Made by a program: the position numbers and the translations under genes
In this document: piece by piece, positions 26,101 to 38,000 of the stretch
Numbering within the stretch: the stretch's first letter is position 1
Layout: every line of letters begins with the position of its first letter
The notes under the pieces: model-generated
The model's database searches: none
Told to the model about the DNA's origin: nothing
What the model saw: the letters and a program-made list of their open reading frames with translations, nothing else
DNA from: Sorex araneus
Lineage: Eukaryota; Chordata; Mammalia; Eulipotyphla; Soricidae
Reading direction: 5' to 3'
DNA length: 64,000 bases
Assembly: GCF_027595985.1 (NCBI RefSeq)
Contig: NC_073303.1
Span: 189,648,095 to 189,712,094 of the forward strand

Positions 26101-28974
26101 CACTTCTTTCTGCGCAAATAAAAAGCCTAAAGAGTTTAATCGGAGCTCCCTTGGAGAATAGGGTGCTCTGTTGGTATAATAGAGCTTTATTACTCCACTT
26201 CATCAAGTCATGAGAAGCCCAACCTAATGTAGAACATCAGTTCATGTCATCAATACTTGGCTTTCGAAGATGTCAATATCATCGTGGATATTGAGACCTT
26301 GGGAAGGGGGGTGAGGGACAAAGGACTGAATGATGGTGCATGTCAGAAGCTTTTATGTATAAAGCCAGGAAATTGTATATATCACTTTCCCTGCATGCCA
26401 TTGGCCAGAATTCATGGCAAACAACATATCGAACTGCAAGGAGGCTGGCAAATATGATGGAGTCGTGTGCCATAAAGAAAAGGAATGGATCTCCTGAACC
26501 ACTAGCCAGTCTCTTATCACAGGCTGTTGTCAAGTCCTCGTACAGCCTGTAGCTAACCAGTATCCTCTGACGTTCATCCGCCAGTGGCTCCAGCCGTTCC
26601 ATTGTGCCAAATCCCTAATTCTGCTCTGAGCGGGACTGTGGTAGAGCTGCGATGTCATGAAAGAGAAGGGAACCCAGCTCCAGAATACACCTGGTTTAAG
26701 GACGGCATCCGTTTGCTGGGAAATCTGAAGCGTGGCCCACACAGCACCAATAGCTCATACTCAGTGAACGCAAAATCTGGAACTCTGGTAAGCTGGTTTC
26801 AGGCATCAGCCTGATCATTTTTTTCCGCTTAAGTAAAAAAAAAAAAATGATGAGACGTAATACAGTAGAGAAAGGAGGACTAATCCCCTTGTTTGCTGTG
26901 TAGTGAGAAAGAGAGGACAGTTGGACAGATGGTCATACACACAGAGATGTGCCGGAAGGGGCTGAGATGGGAGAGGGAAGACTAGAGAGAGAGCTGGTCA
27001 CTGTGCCTACGTGGGTCTCCATCAATGAGCTAAAAGAGTGTGAGTGGAATTTGTGATGATTAATCGGACTGTTTTCCTGGCCAGGAAAGGTGCTAGGTAC
27101 AGTCGCACGATTTCAGAGCCATGGACGCCAGTTTGGGGATGCCCTGACTCCATTGCAATAATCACCATCAACCTTTGATGGGATCTCTGTGTGCTTTCAG
27201 CTCTGTCGTGGTCAGGTCACCCACAGTTTGCCCTGTGACTTGACTATCTTTAGATTTAGTGCTGGTTCTATGATTGCCTCCACCCCACCCCAAACTTCAC
27301 CCGAACTCCCGCTGAAACACCTTGATTTGGGCTAGAGACATGCACGCGTGCAGAGCATGCTTTGTGTGTGGCTGGCCCTGGTTAAATCCCTAGCACTACA
27401 TGGCCCCCTAGCACAGCCAAGAGCAACTGCCCAGCTCAGAGCCAGGTGGAACCTCTGAGTAATGCCAGTTTGGTTCCAAAACCAACCAAACAAAATCTAT
27501 TGGTTAAAAAATCCTTTTAGGGGGTCTGAGTGACAGCACAGTGGGTAGGGCGTTTGTTTTGCACGTGGCTGGCATGGGTTCGATTCCCAGCAATCCCATA
27601 TGGTCCCCCGAGCACCAACAGGAGTAATTCCTGAGTGCATGAGCCAGGAGTAACCCCTGAGCATCACCGAGTGTGACCCAAAAAAAAAAAAAAGTCCTTT
27701 GAGGAATATTGTTGGAAACCTGTGAAATAGCTCTTTAGACATTTAAATAGCTCTTAATGACGTTTAAAAATGTAAAGCAGGGGCGGGAAAGATAGTACAG
27801 TGCGTAGAGCGTTTGCCTTGCACATGGCTGACCTGGGTTCCAGTGAACCCCAGCATCCCTGAGCTGGTTGGTTCCTGAGTGCAAAGTCACAAGTAACCCC
27901 TGAGCATTGCCAGGTGTGCCCCCCAAAAGAACAACACAAAAAAACATTAAAAATGTAAAACATTGTGACTTTTGACCTGTGATTTTTGCAGAGTAGACAC
28001 AGGAGTAGAAAGTATTATATGTCACTGTCACTGTCATCCCGTTGCTCATCGATTTGTTCGAGCGGGCACCAGTAACAGCTCTCATTGAGAGACTTATTGT
28101 TACTGTTTTTGGCATATCCAATATGCATGGGTAGCTTGCCAGGCTTTGCCGCCTGGGCTTGATACTCTTGGTAGCTTGCCGGGCTCTCCCAGAGGGGCGA
28201 AGGAATTGAACTCAGGTCGGCCGAGTGAAAGACGAACGCCCAACCTCTGTACTATTGCTCCAGCCCATTATATCTACATAATATATATAATATTTAATCT
28301 TAAAGCTATTGTTCAGGGTCAGGAAGATAGTACCGTGGGTAGGCCACTTGTAATCTACGCCACTGACCTGGGTTTGATCCCTGGCATCCCATGTGGTTCC
28401 CCGAGCACCGTAAGAATTTGAATGCAGGCAGGAGTAACCCCTGAGCACCGCTGGGTGTGGCCCCAAAACAAACAAACAAAAAGATTTTTTTTCTTCAAAA
28501 TTATATTAATTTAAATCAAAGTTGAAAAATGTTTGCTTCCCCCCAAATTCAGAATTGCTATCCAGTTATTCAGAAATCTTAATGTCAGGGCAACAATCAT
28601 CACTGTAATGAATTTTAAAAGGAGGATCCGAGGATACAATGCCTCCATTCATTTTTCTCCATCTGCAAGCACACCATAGCATCTAAGAGCCAGAAACACT
28701 CTGATTAATAATAAAGCGTATGGGGGCTGGAGCGATAGCATAGCGGGTAGGGCATTTGCCTTGCACACGGCCAACCCGGGTTTGAATCCCAGCATCCCAT
28801 ATGGTCCCCTGAGCACTGCCAGGAGTAATTCCTGAGTGCAGAGCCAGGAGTAACCCCTGTGCATCACCGGGTGTGACCCGAAAGCAAAAAAAATAAATTA
28901 ATTAAAATAATAATAAATCGTATGGATGAAGTGGTTCAATAATAAAGCAGATTGAAGGAAGTGGCTATTCCTTT

Positions 28975-29021
<47 letters not shown>

Positions 29022-32000
29022 TTTTGTAAAGCAAAATAGTTTATATCAAAAGGTGCTTCCAGAAGTGTGAGAGGAGAGAGATACTGTTTGGGAGAGAGCA
29101 GGGGCTGGAGAGCCTTAGGCACCTCTCCCTGAAGGAAGGGCAGCCTCTGGCCTTTGCAGTGTCACCATCACAAGTCAGCAGGTCCGAGTAATTTGACACC
29201 AAGAAAGGGGGACAGAAAACCTGCCGTCACACTTTGCTAAATTTACTTTTCAAATGTATTTCTTTCTCAGAGCAGGTGACAAAAGCCCCAAGGCCAGTCT
29301 GCAATGATATAGGTTCTCTTTCCTCAGTTGACCCCGACCCTTGAAATATCTGGTGATGGCAAAAAAACGCCCCAGGCTGGACCTCCATTGGTTATTTCCT
29401 AAGAAAGGGGTGGCACGGATTCCGGGAGGCTGAACAAGCTCCCTTGTTATGACCAGTTACGATGTACAGCAAAAGGGAGCCGGAGAGGTAGTACACTGGG
29501 GACGGTGCTTGCTTGCACGCGGCTGACCCGGGTTCGATCCCCGGCATCCATATGGGCCCCTGAGCATCACCAGGAGTGTTTCCTGCTGGCAGAGCCAGGA
29601 GTAACCCCTGGGTGCCTCTGGATGTCACCCCAAGCCAAAACCAAACAAAAAGTATCGAGCAAAAAGCCAATGTACTGGATGATCCTTTTGAGTTTGGGTT
29701 TTATTCTTAATTCCCTTATATAATCTTTTTTTTTTCTTTTCTTTTTGGGTCACACCCAGCACTGCACAGGGGTTACTACTTGCTCTGCACTCAGGAATTA
29801 CTACTGGAGGTGCTCAGGGGACCACATGGGATGCTGGGAATCGAACCCGGGTCGGCCTCGTGCAAGGCAAACGCCCTCCCTGCTGTGCTATCGATCCAGC
29901 CCCAATTCCCATAAATAATCTTGTCCTGAGTTCCTGGGTAAATGCTTCAAAAGTATTCTGGCTCTTTAGAAGAGTGAGAGATGACTCCATAGTAAAATTA
30001 AGGAAGGGGAACTGGAGCAAAGGGCCAGTGGGTCAAGTGTTCGCCTTACACAAGATGACCAGCCCAGGTTTGGTCTCCAGCCTTTCATATGATTCCCTGA
30101 GCACCTCCAGGAGTAATCCCTGAGCACAGAGCCAGGAGTCACTCCTGATCCCCACCAGAAGCGATCCAAAAATCAAAACCAATAACAAAACTTAAAGGAG
30201 GAAAGAACCATCTACCCCACGTCAATGTACAAAGAAAAGAGAGGGACAGAGGTCACAGGGAAAGGAAGTGAGGGACGGGGGCGGGAAAGATAACGCAGCA
30301 GGTAAGGGCATTTGCCTTGCGTGCAGAAAACTGGGTTTGATCCTCAGCACCCAGTATGGTTCAATCCTCGGCACCCCAAGCCCCACCAGGAGTGATCCCT
30401 GAGTGCAAAGTCTGTGGGAAACCCTGGGCACCGTCAGCTGTGGCCCCCAAGCCAAAAAGAACAGTGAGGGACAAAAAAGGAATAAATGGATCAAAAGTTT
30501 GGGCTAGAGCGTTTTCTCTGTACATCAGGTAGGGCATTTGCCATGTAGGTTCGATTCCCAGCATCCCATATGGTCCCCTGAGCACTGCCAGGATTGATTC
30601 CTGAGTGCAGAGCCAGGAGTAACCCCTGTGTGTCTCCAGGTGTGACCCAAAAAAGCAAAAGCAAAAAAAAAAAAAAAAAAAAAAGATAAAAAGGCCTGCC
30701 TGTTTTTAAGAACGAATTTTACATGAGCCTTCTAGGCATTGAAGAGGTAGTTTTTTTTTTTTTTTTTAAGAAATATTTGGGGGCTGGAGTGATAGAACAG
30801 TGGGTAGGGCGCTTTTCATTGGGTTCAATTCCCAGCATCCCATATGGTCTCCCGAGCACGGCCAGGGGTAATTCCTGAGTGCATGAGCCAGGAGTAACCC
30901 CTATGCATTTACAGGTGTCACCCCCCTCAAAAAAAAATATTTGTTTGGGCTCCAGTCTGGAGTGATAGCACAGCGGGTAGGGCATTTGCCTTGCACATGG
31001 CCAACCTGGGTTCAATTCCTCCATCCCTCTTGGAGAGCCCAGCAAGCTACCAAGAGCATCCTGCCCACACGGCAGAGCCTGGCAAGCTACCTGTGGCATA
31101 TTCAATATGCCCAAAACAGTAACAACAAGTCTCACAATGGAGACGTTACTGGTGCCCACTCGAGCAAATTGATGAACAATGGGACCACAGTGCTACAGTT
31201 AGTTTGGGCAGGTTTTATTTATTTTTTATTTGGGGAGCTATTTTGTGAGGGAGACCCCCAAGTGGTGCTCGGGATTCATTTCCAGGGGTGCTTGGTATAT
31301 ACCCCACAGTGGCGGGAACTGTCTATATTGGGTTGAAACGGAAGTGCCCAGTTTCCTGTACTAGCTCTCCAGCCCGACGAAGCGTATCCTTTCTCGGTCG
31401 CCTACTCCCAGAGTTTTCAGAATGTCTATAATGGATGGATTCTGCAATCCCCTAAACTACATTGATGAGGATTTTCCTAGGCCCTGAGTTCCTTCACCTC
31501 CCCTGTGGTAACTCAGGCTCCTAGGGAAAAGTGTTAATTGTTTGTTACTGCAATAAACACATTTGTGACTTAGAAAAAAGTGCGTTAGTCTTTTTGGGCC
31601 GTGGAGGAATTCATTTATAACTAGAGTCCCTAGGAATTAGAAAGAACTGGCATCCTTGATGCTATAAACTTTTAAAAAGTCCCTGGGGGCTGGAGCAAGA
31701 GCACAGCAGGTAGGGCGTTTGCCTTGCACGCGGCCGACCTGGGTTCGATTCCCAGCATCCCATATGGTCCCCTGAGCACCGCCAGGAGTGATTCCTGAGT
31801 GCAGAGCCAGGAGTAACCCCTGAGCATTGCTGGGTGTGACCCAAAAAGCAAAATAAAAAAAAAAGTCCAGTCGCCCAGCCAGACTGTATTCTTATACTGT
31901 GTACACAAAAGGAAAACTTCTTTATACAGTTCTTGGGTTGTCTGATGAAGTGGAAGGTTTAGCTATTTATTGCTCAGAGCTGTTACAAATTTAAAACTTC

Positions 32001-35000
32001 ATACTACCGCTATACATGCCTATGTGAAAGAAAAGGAGAGAACAACTTTATGCTAAAATCCAAGTGCCGGGGGGGCCAGAGCAAGAGTACAGCAGGTAGG
32101 GTATTTGCCCCAGAGCAAGAGTACAGCAGGTAGGGCATTTGCCTTGCACGCAGTCAACCTGGGTTCGATTCCCAGCATCCCATATGGTCCTCCGAGCACT
32201 GTCAGGAGTCATTCCTGAATGCAGAACCAGGAGTAACCTCAGCATCACCAGGTGTGACCCAGAAACCAAAAACCTTAAACCCGTGCCAAGGTTATTTTAG
32301 GAGTCTGCTTACCATGGACTGCTTACAAAGTGTATGTATTTCCCCTTCAATACACAGCAATTCAACACTGTTTCAAAACTGGATAGCGGCGAGTATTACT
32401 GTGAAGCTCGAAATTCTGTTGGCCATCGCAGGTGTCCTGGGAAACGAATGAGAATAGGTAAGTGTTTGATGACGAGGAGGAGAAAACTGTGCATTTAGAG
32501 GGTACAAGCATGGGGGGGGGCGGGGGAGAGAAATAAGGAGAAATAAGGAATCGCCCATGGCTGAGTGGTTTGAAAAAAGGAGGGAATGTTTGTAATTAGC
32601 TTGCTGTTATATTTCACAAAAAGCAAACATGCTGTTGCTCTGTCTCTCAAATACGCCAGAACTTAGTGTTCTATTTCACAAAAATTTGGATTTTTCAAAT
32701 AATGGTTTTAGAAGTGTATTGTTCTGATGCGGGGGGGGGGGGCAGTGAAAAGGGGTGGGCGGGGGGGCAGTGAAAGGGGGTGGGCAAGCAGCAAGACCTC
32801 ACACATGCCAGACACATGCTCAGCCACTGAGCCACAACCCTCAAATAATTGTTTTTAAAACAAATTTATATAATTTCTATTTTCTATGGCTTTTTGTTTG
32901 CTTTGAGGTCACACACACTGATGCTCAGGGGTTACTCCTTGGCTCTGCACTCAGGAGTTAGTCCTGGTGGGCTCTGGGGGACCATATGGGATGCCAGGGA
33001 TCAAATCCAGAACTGCTATATACAAAGCAAATGCCCTACCTGCTGAACCCTCTCTCCACCCCACCCCACCCCACCCCACACCTTTTTTTTGCTTGAGCGG
33101 GTACCAGTAACGTCTCTATCGTGAGACTTCTTGTTACTGTTTTTGGCATATCAAATACACCACGGGTAGCTTGCCAGGCTCTAGTGTAGCGGGTAGGGCG
33201 TTAGCCTTGCATGCAGCCGACCCGATTCGATTCCTTCTCCCCTCTCGGAGAGCCCAGCAAGCTACCAAGAGTATCTCACCCGCAGATAAATCAGTGTCTG
33301 CAAATATTAGACTATTGCTGGTACACTGTGAGTACTTTGGTATGTTCTCGTCAGTTTGTTGAGAATTTTTTCCAACCTTCTGAAATAGTATGCTTCTGTG
33401 TATCGCCAAATAGGCTTTGCACTCAGGAATTAATCCTGGTGATCATATGGGATGCCAGAGATCCAACTCAGATTGGCTACACACAAGGCAAATGCTGCTG
33501 TAATATCACTGTGGCCCAGAGTACTTGTTTTGCTTATATGAATTCCTGGGTTCAATTTCTGGTACCACAAAATAATAACAACTGCAGCACTGTCGTCCTG
33601 TTTGTTCATCAATTTGCTTGAGCGGGCACCAGTCACGTCTCCATTGTGAGACTTGTTATTACTGTTTTTGGTATATCGAATATGCCACAGGGAGCTGCCA
33701 GGCTCTGCCGTGCAGGCGAGATACTCTTGGTAGCTTGCCGGGCTCTCCAAGAGGGGTAGAAAAATTGAACCCAGGTCGGCCACGTGCAAGGTAAATGCCC
33801 TACCCACTGTGCTATCACTCCAGCCCTTACCCAAAACAAAAGATAATGAAAATTTAGGGATATATATTAACTACCAGATTCATTTGAACATTGATATGCA
33901 TAGTCAAATACAAACACTCAAATAATGTGAAAATACGCATCAGTGATACTTTGAAGTATTCATCAGAAAAACTCATCCAAATCTGTTTAATAATCAACGC
34001 ATTTGGAAATGCAAGATTAAAATGGCAAAAAAGGGAGAAATCTAAACTCATTCCCAGGATGCCACCACAAAAACCAGATCAAAAACTGAATTAAAGGGGC
34101 CAGAGCAACAGTACAGTAGGTAGAGCACTTGCCTTGCACGCAGCAGACCTAGGTTTGATCTCTGACCTCCCATAAGGTCCCAGGAGACTGCCGGAAATGA
34201 TCCCTGTGTGACCCAAAAACTAAACAAAAAAATTGAATGAAATACAGAATCCTGGTTGGGCCCTGCTAATGAAGCTCACTGGAAAACTCAGCCACCAGAC
34301 TGGGAGAAGAACTGTGCCCATGAATGAGAATTAGCAGCGGAATTGGGAGCTAAAGAATCAGACTGTGCCAGGGAGGTGCCAAAGCAGGACTGGCAGGGGA
34401 AGGAACCAGTCTAGGGAAAAAGGAATGAACTGCAAACTGGCACACCAGCTTAAAGACTCTACTCTTACAATGCCTGGGCTAGACACAGAATCAGACCCAA
34501 CAAGATATTCAGGTCTGGCTGCATCAGAGGCCTCCTGACAGCCAGCAGGAAATTACAGTTTCAGAGCAAGGAGACCAAGGGCAAATTCCACCATTCTAAG
34601 GCTCGGAGGGAGCAGTGGAGGCTGAGAAGCAGGTCCTAAATGAAACCAGCCCCCGCCCAGTCTATATCTGGGGGCTGGAGCGATAGCACAGCGGGTAGGG
34701 CGTTTGTCTTGCATGCGGCTGACTCGGGTTCGATTCCCAGAATCTCATAGGGTCCCCCGAGCACTGCCAGGAGTAATTCCTGAGTGCAGAGCCAGGAATA
34801 ACCCCTGAACATCACAGGGTGTGACCCAAAAAGAAAAAAAAAACCAACCCCAATCTATATCTGATTGCAGACAAAGGAATAAATGCCTGGAGTCAAAATG
34901 TATTTGCAGGGGCTGGAGCAATAGCACAGCGGGTAGGGCGTTTGCCTTGCACGCGGCCAACCTGGGTTTGATTCCCAGCATCCCATATGGTTCCCTGAGC

Positions 35001-38000
35001 ACCGCCAGGGGTAATTCCTGAGTGCAGAGCCAGAAGTAACCGCTGTGCATTGCCGGGTGTGATCCAAAAAGCAAAAAAAAAAAAAAAAAAAATGTATTTG
35101 TAGAGACTCAAGAGAGCAAGCCACACACCTACTATACCCATATTTTTGCTCTTTTTTTAAATGTCCCATAAATGAGTGGAGTCATTCTGTATCTGTCCCT
35201 CTCCTTCTGATTCATTTCACTCATTTCACTCAGCATTATACTCTCCATGTTCATCCATTGATAAGCAAATCTCACGATTGTTTTTTCCTGGTGGCTTCAT
35301 AGTATTCCATTGTATACATGTGCCATAGTTTCTTTATCTAGCATCTGTTCTCGGGCACTCAGTTTATTTCCAAATTCTGGATATTGTGAGGAGTGCTGCA
35401 ATGAACATAGAAGTGCAGATGGCTTTTCTGAATTGTGTTTTTGGGCCCCTAGGATATATTCCCAGAAGTACTTCTGGGTTGTATCGAGCTCAATTTCTAG
35501 TTGTTGTTGTTTTTTTAGGAATGCCCATATTGTTTTCCAAACAATTCTTGTTCTTTTTGATGTGTGCCAGTCTCTATGGTGTGAGCTGATATCTCATTGT
35601 TGTCTTGATCTGCATCTCACTGATGATTAGTGATGTAGAGCACTTTTTCATGTGCCTTTTGGCCATTTTTATTTCTTCTTTGAGGACGTTTCTGCTCATT
35701 TCTTCTCATTTTTTGATGGGATTGAATGCTTTTTTCTTATAAAGTTCTACCAGTGCCTTTTATATCTTTGTTATTAATCCCTTATACAAATTATTAAGGA
35801 GAAGGAAGATATATATATTTTTAAATCCAATTCACAGTTATGCCACAGAAAATTAAGTACCTTGGAATCAGCTTAACTGAAGAGGTGAAGGATCTATCCA
35901 GAGAAAAATGTAAAATGCTACTTCAATAAAAAAAAAAGGAGGACATAAGGAAATTGAGACACATCCCCTGCTCTCGGAGTGGAAGGATTAACATCAACAA
36001 AATGGCAATATTCCCTAAAGCATTATACAGATTTAATACAGTCCCTATAAGGATACCCATGACATTTTCAAAGAAATAGATTAAACACTTTTGATATTCA
36101 TATGGAACAATAAACCCCCATGAATAGCTAAAGCAATCCTTGGGGAAAAGAAGATGGGAGACCTAACCTTCCCCAACTTCAAACTGTACTACAAAGCAGT
36201 AGTATTTAAAACAACAAGTTGTCGGAATAAAGTCTGACTGGCAGATCAGTGGAATAGAGTTGGATATCCTGATACAGATCCTCAAATATATGATCATTTC
36301 ATCTTTGATAAAGTAGCAAGAAGCATGAAACGAGTCTCTTCAACAAGTAGCTGAACATGAAAGCCTCTTCAACAAGTAGTGCTTGTTGAAAACTGGGCAG
36401 AAACATGCAAAAAAAAAAATGAACTCAGACATCTTTCTAAGGCCACACACAAAAGCCAAATTAAAATGGATGAAAGATCTCAATATCAGACTTGAATCCA
36501 TAAAGTACATGTAACATGTAAGAAAATATCGGCAGAGGGGCTGTAGTGATAGCACAGTGGGTAGGGCGTTTGCCTTCCACGCGGCCGACCCAGGTTCGAT
36601 TCCCAGCATCCCATATGGTCCCCTGAGCACCGCCAAGGGTAATTCCTGAGTGCATGAACCAGGAGTAACCCCTGTGCATTGCTGGGTGTGACCCAAAAAG
36701 CAAAAAGAAAGAAAATATCGGCAGATTCCTCCATGACATTGAAGCTAAAGGTCTTTTCACAGATGAAATAACAATGACCATGCAAGTGGAAGCAAAATTA
36801 AATAAATGGGACTACATTGTACTAAGAAGCTCAAAAAGAAATGGTGACCAAAATACAAAGACAGTCCATGGAATGGGAAAAATTTTTTTCCCAAATACCC
36901 TTCTGACAAGGGGTTATTTCTATCCTTTTTAAACAATTGAATATTTGTTTGGAGGCCAGACTCTGGCTGGGATATAGCTCAGAGGTCCTGATAGAACCCT
37001 GCAATTATGGAGCCCTGGGTTTGATCAGGGCCCATGGCTGCCTCTGAGATGTGGCTTAGCATTGGCCTGTATGTAGAGGATGTGGGTCCAATGTCAGTCA
37101 CTGCCAAAAATAAAAAGAGAAGAAAAAGAAGAAAGAAGAAAGAAAGAAACGTAAGGCCGGAGCAATAGTCCAGTAGGTAGGGTGTTTGCCTTGTTTGTGG
37201 TTGACCCGAGTTCAATGCCCGGCATCCCATATGGTCCCCCAAGCACCACCAGGAGTGATTCCTGAGTGCAGAGCCAGGAGTAACCCCAGAGTATCACTGA
37301 GTGTGACCCCAAAAAAATTTTTTTAAAAAGGGAAGAGAGCTTCAGCAAGTAAAGAAAATAAGTATGAGAAAACATGAAAGGGAAATAACTGAAGAAGATA
37401 GTCTTACACACAGACCCATAGAAATTCAGGAGGAATATTTTTCTTCCACTTAGCTTTTAGAATAAAAAGGAACATCTCCTTGGGGTCTGATTTTCCTTTA
37501 TTTGCTAATTGACAAATATGGTAATGTAGGAGAATTATAAGTGAAATCTGAAGTTGTGTAGTATTTGAACTCACTGGACTTAAAAAAAAATATCACTTCC
37601 GGGACCACAGAAATAACACGAGGTTAAAGTGCTTGCTTTGTACTTGGCTCTTCCCAGTTCAGTTCCCAGCAGCATAGATGGGCCCCTGAGAGCCACTGGA
37701 TCAACCGCTGAGCACAGAGCTAGGAGCAGCCCCTGAACAAAAGGGAGGGAGGAAGGAAGGAAGGAAGGAAGGAAGGAAGGAAGGAAGGAAGGAAGGAAGG
37801 AAGGAAGGAAGGAAGGAAGGAAGGAAGGAGTAAAGAAAGAAGGAAGGAAGGAGGAAGGAAGGAAGGAAGGAAGGAAGGAAGGAAGGAAGCAAGGAAGGAA
37901 GGAAGAAGGAAAGAAGGAAGGAAGGAAGGAAGGAAGGAAGGAAGGAAGGAAGGAAGGAAGGAAGGAAGGAAGGAAGAAGGAAGGTAGGAAGGAAGCAGGG

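Larger units (their letters stand above)
23835..26584 (+). other. JAM2: JAM2 intron 4
   Basis: Besides listed repeats, 24480-24740 has faint SINE-like phrases (gtagagcatttgcct) too decayed to call. 26220-26560 looks like an old interspersed repeat I cannot name. 25790-26220 shows nothing. Confidence 0.7.
26788..32357 (+). other. JAM2: JAM2 intron 5
   Basis: The most SINE-dense intron, with sixteen or so copies between 27.3 and 32.3 kb. Positions 26790-27320, 29030-29470 and 31380-31680 hold no recognised element. Confidence 0.8.

Noticed and set aside
26279-26602. A 107-residue open frame on the minus strand next to exon 5
   Set aside because: No recognisable protein, and it overlaps the exon 5 acceptor on the other strand.
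35815-36935. An intact reverse transcriptase gene
   Set aside because: Only the 3' part of L1 ORF2 is present, with stops, frameshifts and a nested SINE.
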